A DNA stretch of 64,000 nucleotides, taken from positions 1-64,000 of the forward strand of contig MU831891.1 in assembly GCA_029204225.1 (NCBI GenBank), written 5' to 3'. The translations under genes were made by a program, and so were the position numbers. The notes below the pieces were generated by a model that worked only from the letters and a program-made list of their open reading frames with translations, had not been told where the DNA came from and did no database searches. How positions within the stretch are numbered: position 1 is the first letter of the stretch; the number at the start of each line of letters is the position of its first letter. This DNA is from Diphasiastrum complanatum. Lineage: Eukaryota; Streptophyta; Lycopodiopsida; Lycopodiales; Lycopodiaceae. This document shows, in pieces, positions 10,144 to 22,085 of this stretch.

Positions 10144-11019
10144 TCAGTGCGAACAACAGCAGGGGGGTGGAAGCGCAGCTGGTGAGGTATGCCTAGTGCG
10201 ACGTCGTGACGCGGAAGGCGAGTCAGGAATTATGATCTCGCTGCGTGGACGACAACGAGAACTTGAGGCTTGATGAGATGACTCGGCTGGTGCTTCTTCG
10301 TAAACCGAAAGCACAGAATCCAGGTGGAAGCCATGGATTCTGTTTTCTAAGTGAGAAGCGGCTAAGAGGGACAATAGAGAGCCAGCAGCAAACTGCTACT
10401 TTGTATTGGCCTTAATAGCTCGCTTGAGCTCACCTGAAATAGTCTTGAACCAGTTATATGGTTCAAGAGGGGCTTTGGCCAACTTTTTGTGGGACTCCAC
10501 TATCCTGTGAAGGATTTGAGATGTGATGCGATCTTTCTTGAGGTTGTCAACCATCAGGAAATGATTCAACAGCTGGGCAACAGCGTGGATGGAAGGCTCA
10601 GTGATAGCTTTCAAGAGGTAGCCATCATTAGTCCAGTGCAGATCATTGGTGAGGTCAATGTATGGCTTGATGGCCTGTTTGGCGTGCTTATGATTGGGTG
10701 AGGCTTGCATACCGGATGAGATTCCTATAGTTGCGAGTGCGGCCTCAGTGACACGCACCTTGTGTGTGGCTCCTTGGAAGGTGATATAAAATTTGGATTT
10801 CTCTTCCTCCCACGTACTGAAGGCAAGAGAGATGAAATCCATATTGATGCGTCCCAAAAAGGCTCTTTCATGAATACCCATTGCAGTAAGGAGAGGCTCC
10901 GCAAGGGTCATTCACTGAGTGACCATGCTTGTGCTAAGAAGAATCATGATGTCCGTTGCAGATGAGACATCACGATGGATAGTATAACGCGGAGACTGGG
11001 AAGTATCGGTAGAAGACAT
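10144..11019 (-). pseudogene. Extra coding region upstream of E2 gag
   Basis: Reading the minus strand from ATG at 11019 gives about 290 residues interrupted by two in-frame stops (TGA near 10912, TAG near 10396). Both could arise from C-to-T changes. The middle block (10911-10396) includes FLGRINMDFISLAFSTWEEE and LLNHFLMVDNLKKD. It loosely recalls the extra plant-retroelement proteins related to the plant mobile domain, but I cannot assign it firmly. It continues as a Ser/Arg-rich stretch to 10144. Same strand and adjacency suggest it was the N-terminal part of the E2 polyprotein. Confidence 0.5.
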
Positions 11020-12764
11020 GATGATCATAAAGGAATTATAACACGTAAAAGTGTATCAGAAGGCAATGTAGGAAATTTGGAAGGCTTTGGTTGCAAGAAA
11101 AATTTGCAAGAGCTTCGCTAGCACAAGCGAGAAATGAACCGAATTCAGCCAACTTATAGGTGAATTTGGTGGGTCCATTACACTAACTAGTAGTTGGGCT
11201 GATCAGTTCTGAACAAAAATTTGCAGGCATGTACAGTAATGTAAAAATAGGCTATAAAAATCTTGGCGAAGGTTTCTAGGGATCTGAATCTATCAGGCGA
11301 ACGTTTTCCAGGGCTGGCGAAGGATGAACCTTCGCCTAGGAGGGTCCTTTGCCCAGGTATTGTCATAAATGTATTTTTTCACAATCTGAACCTATGGACA
11401 ACCTAATTTTGACATTTTAAGATCATCTAGCAGGTCGGTGAAGGTTCATAATGAGGTTATGATACTCGATGAAGGTTCTCAAAATGGCATATCACTGAAC
11501 ATTTGCCTAACTCTATCAGAAACCTTCACCCACCTCAATTTAGATAAATCAAGGGTGGATGTACAGTCTGAGAGCTCAACGAAGGTTTTTAATACTGTAT
11601 TGGCCAAATCTGCCCAAACCAGTGGTTTTCTAAGTCATTTCTCATAAAAAAAATATTGTGCTTCCTTTTCCTTATGCTGATGACTTCCTGACTTTTGCTC
11701 ATCAGTCTTTCCTTATTTATTTAGTTTTTTTTTAACTGTCTTTTTCCACATAAAAAAGTCAGCAAATTAAATACCGAAAACAAAAAATTGAAAACAAATA
11801 AAATGAAAAAATATAAGTTTTTCTTGCATGATTTTTAATTTAAATGAATCGCGGTTGGATTGTGATTTTCTATGTAGACATTGGCACTTATGGCTTATCC
11901 ACTCTTAACACTTGTGGGTCATTATTGCTAAACTAAAGGAAGCTTAAAATTTAAACTTATTTGTCTAAAGGAAAAGGAACTTAAATGATGCCAATTGCTA
12001 GTAAGATTAGTGTTTGTAAACATGCACTTGGAATTCTACAATCTTGAAAGGTCTCAAGGTTTCAAAATTGCCTTCATAATAGTTGTCAAGAATTGAGTTT
12101 TTTGGCTTGAAAATAATGATTTGATGTTAAAGTTTGAACCAATAGTCTATTTAGTGAGATTCATTCAATAAGTGGAGTACATAATTCACTCCATTTGATG
12201 TAACCAACTTCTAATGTGCAGGCAACAATTTTTTCTTCTGATGGAGTATACACATTTCATTTTGTTACCTTTGGCCATACATCAATCTTTGAGAGAAAAG
12301 CTCACAACTTTTCAAGAATGTGTCTTGGCGGCCACTATTGCATCAAATGCAATCCAAGGTATTTCTACTATAACCACTTAGTCACTAGAACACAAAATAT
12401 TATTTACAAATAGAGTAGGAATTCAACTTCAAACACATTGGTGTAGGTCCATTTAAATTTTCTTTTCATAGTCCTTTTCATCTATCCCTTGCAGGACTTG
12501 TTTACCAATAATCTTTTGCATGTACTTTGAACATGCTTTGAATTGTTCCCCATGCTTGAGATAGTGAGGATTCCACACTGAAATGAGGAATTACATTGTG
12601 GTTGACATATGGATTAGGCACAATGCTTGTCTTGGTTTCTTACCAAATTTACATTTTTTGGTCTATCCTCTTCGTCCGTGGGTCTTTATTCTTGACCAAT
12701 AGTTGAGTCCCATAGAACAAGCATTACAACTACAATTTTCACTTTAATGTTCCAAACATGGCAA
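11020..12764. other. No gene recognised; probable E2 leader then unassigned DNA
   Basis: There is no coding signal. 11260-11600 contains several copies of a GAAGGTT-type motif on both strands, including inverted copies near 11300-11330. This part may be the 5' leader or LTR of E2, but no LTR ends or primer site are visible. Confidence 0.4.
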
Positions 12765-13527
12765 ATTTTACCATCAAGATTGCTATTCTTCGGTGACATA
12801 AAAGCATCACTTAAGACTCCCATTTAATTTAAATAAAAAATATTGTTGTAACTGCAAGACTTCAATTGTGCCTAATACTTTTTGTCCTCCGCTGTCTCCA
12901 CTCCCTCCTCTTATCTCCTTCCCCTATTGCTCTTCACACATCAAAGTGCAAGAAAGAGATGACGTGAATGGACCTTGAGTCATTGAGAAAAATATGATGG
13001 ATCAGTGATAAAAATTACTTTGATTCTCATTTATTTGAATGTGCATGTTTGATTTGGATTGGACTTATAACTCATTTCTCAACACATTGGTATTTGTTGA
13101 AACATTAATCACAGAGACTATGTTGTTGTACCTTCTTAGAGGCAACCATACTAGAAACATAGACTTTTGGATTGCATATAGCATCACCTATCAGCTGCAA
13201 CGCATTACAGTGGCATTCATATTGATTTACTATATAACCTAGCTAGGATCGGATCATTTTGCACATCTTAGTCTCTAATCCATCAATTTGTGGGGATGTG
13301 TATCTAAATTTTTATGCTGCATTTGAAATATAACGAGTTCACGATAGTTACTCAAGAAATAATTGTTGTAGTTGGTGAGGTGCACCATGCACAAACCAGA
13401 TAGCAGTTACCTCTCAAATTCGTTAATTAATAGTCATTAGAACTCTCACAAGCCCAAGTGGCAATAATTTCTCACAAATGTTAATTAATATTCACCATAT
13501 TTACTAGAGTGTTGCCCCCTAGCATCA
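12765..13527 (+). repeat. Direct repeat copy 1 (~0.76 kb)
   Basis: It begins ACCATCAAGATTGCTATTC and ends at CCCCTAGCAT. The same sequence recurs at 14487-15257 with scattered substitutions and small indels. No coding sense is seen. The pair could be LTRs of a small non-autonomous element or a segmental duplication. Confidence 0.75.
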
Positions 13528-14486
13528 AGATTGCTTTGCAGGATGTGGCATGTGAGCTAGGCTACCACTTGTGTAGAACCCTATGCTCTCAATCATTAGC
13601 GATTTGACAGTTGAGGTTTCATCTCGCTTAGAACTACCTGTTTGTTAGAAGTCACTATTTGTCCTATTTGTCCTTTAATGGAGATTCCTCTGTTGATGCT
13701 ATGACTGCGAATTTGAGGTACCAGAAGGTACACCCTAGACGGCTGTCAGGTGTCATCAGAGTTTATTTTCTCCTTGGGTGGAATCTTCTCTAGAGATAGT
13801 ACGACGAGTACAGAGCTTTCTCCAGGATTGGATTGCGTGACTTCATGGGTTTAATGCCATATTTCATGAAGTTGGGGCAATGTATATGAAATTAAGGACC
13901 CAAGGAGCATTTTTTAACTTTTGGTCCATGTACTAAAGTTTGGAGGGGCCCAACTCGTAATGGGGGGTCCATGGGGCAAGTGACCTCCTTCTCCAAGTAG
14001 CACTTGGCTGTCCAATGCCAAGGCTTTTCATTTGCTTTTGTAACTCCTATGTAACACATGGCTCTTGGTTGTTGGATTTTGGATATTCCACATTGGGAAC
14101 CATTGGCCTTTGGATTTCTCTATCTCTACCAGCATAAGTAGGCACCCTCTTTTGGCTGAAGAGGAGGAAAAGCTCGAAGAGGCTGAAGGGGAGGAAAAGC
14201 CTGAAGAGGCTGGAGAGACCAAAGAGAGTGGCAATGCTTGTGTGCATACATTCTTTGTATAGAGATTTGTCTCCATTGGTATCCTACTTTGTTTCCACTT
14301 GTATGCATAATTTGTGATTGTTCATAAAACATTAATCACTTAATTCATTGTGAATGTTTCCGCTTCTAGTTCACATTGAATCCCGACACTGCCCACAACC
14401 CAATATCTTGTACATGTTAGCTTTTGGTCTAACACCATTGGCTTGATAGCCACCCTCCACCCTTAGTGTATAACCAATGAGTGAAA
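13528..14486. other. Spacer between the direct repeats
   Basis: 960 bases with no recognised coding sequence. Around 14135-14235 there is a short Glu-rich/GA-rich tract with a small internal duplication (the GAAGAGGCTG motif repeats). No primer-binding site or polypurine tract is evident next to either repeat. Confidence 0.4.
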
Positions 14487-15257
14487 ATTTCACCATCAAG
14501 ATTGCTATTCTCCGATGACATAAAAGCATCAATTTAGACTCCCATTTGATTTGAATACAAATTTTTTTAGCAACTTCACTTGTGCCTAATACTTTTTGTC
14601 CTCCTTTGTTGCCACTCCCTCCTCTTATCTCCCTCCTTCCCGTATTGCTCTTCACACGTCAAATTGCAAGAAAAGATGACGTGAATGGGCCTTGAGGCAT
14701 TGAGAAAAACATGATGGATCAACTATAGAAGTTACTTTGATTCTCATTTATTTGAATGTGCATGTTTGATTTGGATTGGACTTACGACTCATTTCTTAAC
14801 ACATCGGTATCTTGTTGAAACATTAATCACAGAGACTTTGTTGTTGTACCTTCTTAGAGGCAACGCTACTAGACTTTTGGAGTACATATAGCATCACCTA
14901 TCGGTTGCAATGCACTACAGTGGCATTCATATTGATTTGGTGAAGGTAATTTCAATACAAATTACAACCTAGCTAGGATTGGATCATATTGCGCATCTTA
15001 ATCACTAATCCATCAATTTGTGGAGATGTGTATGTAAATTTTTATGCTCCATTCGAAAGATAATGAGTTTATGATAGCTACTCAAGAAATAATTGTTGTA
15101 GTTGGTGAGGTGCACCATGCACAAACCAAATAGCAATGACCTCTCAAATTCGTTAACTAGTATGCATTAGAACTCTCACAAGCCCAAGTGGCAATAATTT
15201 CTCACAAATGCTAATTAATATTCACCATACTTACTAGAGTGTTCGCCCCTAGCATAA
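14487..15257 (+). repeat. Direct repeat copy 2 (~0.77 kb)
   Basis: Second copy of the 12765-13527 sequence in the same orientation. It carries a short extra segment near 14940-14965 (GGTGAAGGTAATTTC) absent from copy 1. Confidence 0.75.
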
Positions 15258-15849
15258 TTGATTTTAATAATTGTAGTGTCGCTCACCCAAACAAGTCATC
15301 CCTAGATACTCAAAATCTTCCTAGATACCTTGGTCCAAGTAGCTATCCCTTGTTGGCTGATCTTAAAGAAGTTTTGGATTTTCTTAATGGACACCTAGCC
15401 TTTCTATACCCATGTACCTTTGATGGCTTGAGTTTTATGAAATAGTTGGCCTTGTTGTATCTGCGTGTTGCCACTTGTGGGCCTTTGTGCCATCAGGCTA
15501 CTAGTCGGTCGTCCTCACGTCTTGTTAGCAAATCATGATTGGCTCTTGTGCTTTGATTGCACCTTCTTGCCCGTTGGGTGCTGCTGCAACTAGATCACTG
15601 ATCACCCCCCCTCCCTATCAACTCACTTCATTAGTACTAAGATATAAGTGACCCCTTTTGTCATCAAAATGAATTAAATTGAATCTCAAATGTCAAAATG
15701 GCAATTATAGGATATAACCTGCAGTGAGTTATGAATTAAATCACAAACCGTAATATCAATGAAGCTTAAATCGACAAGCACAAAGCAATCTAAAATCTCC
15801 CATGAAGAATACCAAATGGCAACAATATAATCAATAGCTAAAGCCTTAC
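15258..15849. other. No gene recognised
   Basis: AT-rich sequence with no coding signal or repeat structure that I can see, ending at the E3 target site. Confidence 0.4.
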
Positions 15850-15854
15850 AAGTA
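15850..15854. other. Target-site duplication of E3 (AAGTA)
   Basis: AAGTA precedes the 5' LTR here and follows the 3' LTR at 28629-28633. The exact 5-bp match across 12.8 kb proves that both LTRs belong to one insertion. Confidence 0.9.
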
Positions 15855-16335
15855 TGTTGGAATGTGAATGGAATTCATTACATTACCATAGGTTACTTTG
15901 ACCCAAAAGGTCGAGAGTTGTGTAACCATGGTCATTTATTGTATTAGGCCTACTAAACTTAGAGTTAGCTAAGTTAGGATGAAATTAACTTGGTAGGGAC
16001 TCATGGGTCCACTAGGCCTAATCGTGACATTAAGTACCCAAACTTGACATATTGGAGGTACCTTATTCTTTCTATGTAACTTATATAAAGTTGGATAGTC
16101 AATAGTCAAGTAGTTGGATAGCCAATAGTCATGTAGTTAAATAGTCATCTTGGACTATATATATATGTGTGCATCCCATTTGTATGAGACACTTTTGTAA
16201 GCAATACTGACTATTCTCCTTGGCTGTCCACGAGTTTCTACAAGAGGATTTCTAGCCATCTCTCTCTTTCTTTTAAGAATGCTTTCTGGGATTGAATAGT
16301 TAAAATTTTGGATCCTTAGGCTTCTATTTTCTACA
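15855..16335 (+). repeat. E3 5' LTR
   Basis: 481 bp, TGTTGGAATG to TTTTCTACA, with a TATA run at 16156-16166 that probably serves as promoter. It matches the 3' LTR at 28150-28628 with scattered substitutions, clearly more than between the E1 LTRs. Confidence 0.93.
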
Positions 16336-16347
16336 TGGTATCAGAGC
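16336..16347 (+). other. E3 primer-binding site
   Basis: TGGTATCAGAGC directly follows the LTR and is complementary to initiator Met-tRNA. Confidence 0.9.
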
Positions 16348-16894
16348 CTTTAGGTGATCATATTGCTTGCAGGACGGCGCCAAATAGGAAGTTATCTTCT
16401 TTCCCTTTTGGTAGCAAAAAATCATCAAGCTGCTAATTTTTGCAGGAGAAGAATCTGTTCATCTTCTTATAGCTTTTTTGCAGGAAATTGCAAGGCACCT
16501 TCACCTATTTGAGAGCTAGCAATAGGGCACCCATGCTCAAACCAATTGCATGTGATTTTGACTCAATTACATGCTGAAAATTTCAGATTTACTTCTTAAA
16601 TGAAGATACATGTGTTTTGGACACATTTCTTGCTGAAATTTCCCTGTTGGTGAGCTTGGAGTAGGGCGCTACCATCAGCTCTATATGGACATAGTGTGCA
16701 CTCTTTTTAGCCACAAATTTTTGGTTTTGGTTTTGGCTTCATTCGAAGTCTACCTATTTGTGAGCATTCTGTTTTTTGTGCAGAAATCAGCCACCTATTT
16801 CATTACTTGTTGAGCATATTACATGTGAAGTATTGCAATCTATTGTGCTCAAAATTTTAGCTTTGAGGTTGCTGCCCTTTGAGTAGAATTTGTC

Positions 16895-17287
16895 TTGGAA
16901 AGTCTATTTACTATCTACTACAAGTTGATATCAGAGTCTATTGGTTCTTTATTTAATGCAGATAGGCTGGATGGCACAAACCATTCCTTCTGGTGCTACA
17001 TGATAAAGAACCTTCTAATGGCTAAAGGTTTGTGGGAAGTAGAGAGGCCATCTACTTCGGCACCTATTACACCATCTAGAACAACTACTTCTTCATCTAT
17101 GGAGGTGTCTTCCAATGAGCAAAAGAAGTGGGATCGACGAGATGCACAAGCACATTCCGTCATTGCATTATCAGTGAAGAGATCTATCCTTCCTCATATT
17201 AGATCATGCAAGACTTCCAAAAGTGCTTGGGAGACTCTTGCCAAGATGTTTCAAATAAAGAATGTGGCAAAAGTCGTATATCTTTGA
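16895..17287 (+). pseudogene. E3 gag, N-terminal part
   Basis: The frame includes DRLDGTNHSFWCYMIKNLL and a KSAWETLAKMF block, both typical of the copia gag UBN2 region. It stops at 17287, after which gag continues in another frame. Confidence 0.8.
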
Positions 17288-17386
17288 AATCAACTTTATA
17301 TCTTGAAGATGCAAGAAGGTGATTTGCTTACAAACCACTTGACGAAGATCAAGGATCTTTGAGAGGAGCTTCTTAGTATTGATGAG

Positions 17387-18682
17387 GTGATTGAGAACTC
17401 ACAATTTGTATCTATTACTCTAAACTCTCTTCCTAATTCTTACCTTCCATTTGTGTCATCATTGAGCATTTTTCTTAGGGGACAACAAATCTCCTTCGAC
17501 GAACTTGTTGGCTTACTTCTTCAAGAAGAGCAAACAAGGATCAACTTTGGTGAACAAGAATATCAAGCTTTCTTTGCAAAAGGCAAAGACAAAGACAAGT
17601 GGAAAGGGAAGCCTTCTTTCAACACTTCCAAAGATGATCAAAAATCTAAGGAAGCTCAAGGTCAAGGCTCCAAGAAGAAGGGTAAGTGCCATTATTGCAA
17701 GAAGTTTGGGCATCACATCAAAGAATGTAGGAAGAGGCTTGCAAAGGAAAAAGAGAAAGGTAACGATACAAGTACCGCAATCATTACTTTGGAACAACAA
17801 TTTGGAAAGGAGGATAATCTTTTCAATAATGATTATGCTTTTGTCACTAGTAATCTCATCTCTCCCCAAGACGAGATTTCTGCCACTTCAAATCTTGTTG
17901 ATTTTCTAGCAGAAAACAGCTCATCTTCAGCTTTACAAGTTGCTGTTTTTTCATCTATTGATTGGGTAATTGATAGTAGTGCCACACGCCATATGACTTA
18001 TCACAAAGAAGTCTTCACAAAGCTTGTAAAAGTGCATGGTGGAAGGAAAGTTCAAGGTGTTGATAACACCTCTTATCCTATCAAAGGTATTGGAGTGATC
18101 CTCATTATCTTACCCAATGGTGAGGAGAAGTACATTCGTAATGTACTTTATGTTCCAAAAATAAAAAAGAATCTCATTTCGGTGTCTACAATTATGAACC
18201 AAGGATTGGTTGTGGAATTCAAAAAAGACAAATGTCTTATCAAAGACCTAAAGAGATCTCTTATGATCATTGCTTCGGGAACATTATGTGGTGGATTGTT
18301 CCTTATGGATACCTATGAGCGAAGAGCTTCATCATCTTTTTGTCTTGTTGCATCAAGTTCACATTCTTTGGAGTTGACTGAATTATGGCATGCTAGGTTT
18401 GGACATCTCAACTTTGCTAACTTGAAGATGTTGAAGAGATTCAATATGGTTGAAGACATTCTTAATATTGAGCATCCCGAAGGACATGTATGTGAATGGT
18501 GCATACTTGGAAAATTTCAAAAGCAAGCTTTTCCAATTGATGGAACTATTCGAGTTGATGGCAAATTTGATTTGGTTCATAGTGATGTATGTGGTCCAAT
18601 GAGGACCGAATCCATTGGAAGTTTAAGTACTTTGTTACTTTTATTGATGGCCTTTCAAGATTTACATGGATTTATCCTATGA
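17387..18682 (+). pseudogene. E3 gag C-terminus, protease and pre-integrase
   Basis: The 431-residue frame holds the end of gag, a basic region and a zinc knuckle at about residues 100-113 (CHYCKKFGHHIKEC). A protease site follows with DSSAT (family D-[ST]-G-A, so Gly is replaced). A pre-integrase zinc motif (LWHARFGH and CEWC) precedes the first integrase Asp in a VHSDVCGPM block. A one-base shift near 18615 moves the rest of integrase into the next frame. Confidence 0.82.
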
Positions 18683-19310
18683 AGGCAAAATCTGAAGTTT
18701 TTCAACGCTTTAAGGATTTTCTAGCAATGATAGAAAACCAGTTTGGGCACTCTTTGAAGATCGTACGTACCGACCGAGGAGGGGAATATATAAAGAATAC
18801 GTTCGATACTTATCTTCAAAGCAAAGGTATCCATCATCAAATGACAACTCCTTACACATCTCAACAAAATGGTGTTGCCAAAAGAAATAATCGCACTATC
18901 ATGGAGATGGCTCAATGCATGCTTAAGGCAAAGGGCCTACCTCACAAGTTTTGAGTTGAAGCGGTTATAACGGCGGCCTACATTAGTAATTGGTGTCCTA
19001 CTAAAGCCTTGAAGGTATTAACTCCTTTTTAAGTTTGGTACGGTAAGAAGCCTATTGTTTCTCACTTACGCATCCTTGGTTGCACGGCTTATGCTTTCAT
19101 TCCCGATAAGCTAAGAACCAAGCTTGATGACAAAGGAGTTAAATGCATATTTGTTGGCTATAGTACGGAAAGCAAAGGCTATAGGTTGTTCAATATGGAT
19201 ACTAATAAAATCATAGTGAGTCGTCATGTTTATTTTGATGAAAAAACCTCCTATGATGTTGCGCCCACTCATGTTATGAAAGGGGACTTCCCCCATGATG
19301 CATAGAAATA
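18589..19310 (+). pseudogene. E3 integrase core and C-terminus, broken
   Basis: Shows the FVTFIDGLSRFTWIYPMK block, the second catalytic Asp (RTDRGGEY) and SQQNGVAKRNNRT, where the usual catalytic Glu after VA is Lys. In-frame stops follow near 18953 (TGA where Trp is usual) and 19030. The later LGCTAYAFIPDKLRTKLD and FVGYSTESKGY blocks are recognisable to about 19230. Confidence 0.8.
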
Positions 19311-19319
19311 TTTCCAGAT

Positions 19320-20645
19320 TTGGTTCTGTCATCTAATCATGAAGATAAGGGACTGCCATCAACTTCTAGTGGACAGCCCACTATTTCTTCAATTTTCATA
19401 GTTCATCAAGAGGAATCTATTTATGGTGAAGAGCAACTTGTTGAAGACATTGGACAGCAAGGTCCAAGTTCGGAAAACATTGGACAACAAGGTCTAAGTT
19501 TGGAACACTTTGGACAGCAAAGTGTTGACGAAGGTAAGGCTATTGGACAACCCAAACCAATCCCTAAATGGTTGTTGCAGACTTTGCAGGACAACAAAGT
19601 GGATCATTTCTATGAAGGGAAGACTCGTCCCTCTAGTAAATTAGTAGAATTTGCTGATTTTTCTGATTTTGCTCTAACTTCTATTGAGGATGGTGCAGTA
19701 GAACCTGTTTTTTATGAGCAGGCCAAAGGAGTAAAATGTTGGGAGGATGTGATGCAAGAGGAGTATAACTCACTCATGAAGAACCACACTTGGGTTCTTG
19801 TTGATCTTCCACATGGGGCTAGAATCTTCATCTCTCAACAATGATACATTGAACATATGTTAAAGCAATCTTCTTTTTTCAAGTCGCCGCAAGTTGATGC
19901 ATATGATGGATGCACTAGTGAAAAGTTTCATGCGAAACCTTTTCAATTTGATGTTTTAGCAAAGGCTGAAAAATTCGAGCACTCTTTAAAACCTTTTTGT
20001 ACTAATCGTGGAGGGAGTCAACATGTGTCAATCAGTACTTTTGTTCAAAGTGTTAAGAGTGAGCATTTGTTTGGAGAGAATTTTTCATTACTTGAAAAAT
20101 CTTCTATGTCATCCCATGCCTCTTTGAGGGACAACTTTGATGATGCCGTCGTTGATGCATCTCTTGATAGTTTGCCAAATTTTTATGATGAAGACGTTGG
20201 ACAACAGGTTTAGTCATCTTCTTTTGGTCATTTACAGCACATTTTACAACATGAGCAGTCCACTATGCTTCAGGAACAACCTGCGGAAGATTATGGACAA
20301 CATGGTCCATGTTGGGAAGACTTTGGGCAGCAAAGTGTTGAACAACCCATAACAGTTCCTTGTCGGCTATTGGAGACTTTGCAGGACAACAAAGAAATGT
20401 CTTACTACGAAGGGAAAGCACATGCCTCTTTAAAATCAATACCTCTTGCTAATTTTTTTGATTCTACACTTACTCTTCATCATGATGTTGGTACATTGTC
20501 TATTCTATGTGAGCAAGTCATTGATGGTAAGGTTCGGGAGGATGTGATGTCAAAAGAGTTTGGTACTCTTTTTTATTGTCCTTATGTTAAGAAGTATTTT
20601 CGAATGATGTGGGAGCCTATGATGGATTACAAGTCCATGTTTTGA
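19320..20645 (+). pseudogene. E3 duplicated integrase-RT linker; RT and RNase H absent
   Basis: Two related frames (19320-19844 and 20265-20645) each carry a GQQ-rich repeat, a block ending LxTLQDNK and YEGK, and the start of the copia RT lead-in (WEDVMQEEYNSL versus REDVMSKEFGTL). A third frame (19857-20213) lies between them and ends DVGQQV. The linker therefore seems duplicated, and no later RT block is found before the E4 insertion or after it. Confidence 0.65.
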
Positions 20646-20784
20646 CTTATTGCCCAAGTTTATGTTGGTTCCCTACTTCGGATGGAGCATGCAAATCCTC
20701 ACCCTTCGACTTGATGCTTCATTATTATGCATTCTTTTTCTTTTATATGTTGGACATGATTGGGGATGAGATTTCGACTACTTC

Positions 20785-21865
20785 TTTTACAAGTAGAGGT
20801 GAGGAAGTCCTCCAAATCCAAGGTAGAGTCTCCAAATGTCCTCCAAGCAACCTACAAGCTTCAAGATGCTCCCCAACTCCAAGCTAGGATGCCTTCACCT
20901 GCAAGTAAGGATCTGCAAGCCTCCAAGGATCTCTCCTCCACCTGTGTCCCTACTCTTTAAACACAAAGATAGATAACAAGCTGGCCTCAAGTATTCACCA
21001 CCCAACCATAGCTAGATCCAAGCTCCAAGCAAGACCTATCTAGCACCCCCTTGCTAACCATAAACAAATCACAAGCATACCACAACACTCCATAGCATAC
21101 TCAAGATCCAAACACTACTTATGTCCCATACCATAAGCAAGATCCAAACCTCAAGCATACTACCACAAGAAAGCACTCTACACAATAGTAGCAACACTAG
21201 AGCATAAGCAAAGCAAACAAGAGAGATCTCCCTCTCCCAATGGACGCCCTACTACCCTCATATAGATGGCCCATGGACCCCTCCAATGCACTATGGAGTT
21301 CCATGCTCATCCAATGAGAGAGAGAGAGAAGCCTAGGGGAGTTAAAGAATCTCCAAGAGCCTCCATAGGCTTATGGAATGTCAAGAGACTCCTTCCATAA
21401 CCTATGACTCTTTGAATGCCTTTCTTGTGGGAGTTGGGAACTCAATGGACACTTTAGAAGGGCTCCCTCCTACTAGGTCCCATTGCCCAAGATTGTGCAA
21501 GTATATTTTGGTCCTAGACCAACAAAGTGATATGGTTCAAGGTTGAGGCCCAAGGTTTAGAAAAATAGTCATCCAATGACTTTCTAACACCTATCTAGGT
21601 TCCATACCTCCATCCAAGGCATAGACACCTACCTGTCTTAACCAAGGACACTAGTACCTTAATCTAAGGCACCTACCCTTAATACTAAGGGTATCTCTTA
21701 TCCAAGGGTCACGTGACTCCGTACCTCCAACTAAGGTATAGTCACTTGTCTGTCCTTATCTAAGGGCACATACCCTTAATCTTAAGGGTACCTTGACATT
21801 TAGCCCCCAATACTAAATGGACTATTAGGGGTCTGAAGTACTGCTAGTTACATAGGCATGTAACA
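20785..21865 (-). repeat. E4 3' LTR
   Basis: 1081 bp. On the minus strand it starts TGTTACATGCC and ends CTTGTAAAA. It matches 26999-28041 closely; most of the length difference is a roughly 35-bp segment near 21140-21175 that duplicates neighbouring sequence. Confidence 0.92.
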
Positions 21866-21877
21866 TTCCTTCCCCCT
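21866..21877 (-). other. E4 polypurine tract
   Basis: Minus-strand AGGGGGAAGGAA directly precedes the TGTTACAT start of the LTR. Confidence 0.85.
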
Positions 21878-21881
21878 AAAC

Positions 21882-22085
21882 TTAAATTTTTCCTTGTAGG
21901 AAAAAAATTGAAAAATTCTTCTGGAGATCAGCCTCCTTTTCCCAGGTATCCTCCTCTTCTGATTTGCCCCTCCACATGACTAAAAATTTCCGAAGCACTC
22001 TACTCTGTAGAGTTTTCTGCCGGCTATTAACAATAGCCTCGGGTTCAGGTGGTCCACTCACGGACTCATCACGAAGAAGTTTCAC
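21882..22085 (-). pseudogene. E4 C-terminal chromodomain
   Basis: The minus-strand frame carries EAIVNSRQKTLQSR, then FLVMWRGKSEEEDTWE, matching the chromodomain signature of a hydrophobic-x-W-x-G block followed by acidic residues and TWE. Chromodomains at the integrase C-terminus define chromoviruses and are thought to guide insertion to methylated-histone chromatin. The domain is in a different frame from the preceding integrase. Confidence 0.8.

Larger units (their letters stand above)
6133..11019 (-). mobile_element. E2: degraded Ty1/copia element, minus strand, interrupted by E1
   Basis: Read on the minus strand from 11019 down to 6133 it shows an extra N-terminal coding region, coiled coil plus gag, zinc knuckle, protease, integrase and part of RT/RNase H. 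It is then cut by the E1 3' LTR. The remaining RNase H and 3' LTR should lie left of the window, beyond E1. I could not find its 5' LTR or primer-binding site to the right of 11019. Numerous stops and frame changes mark it as inactive. Confidence 0.85.
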
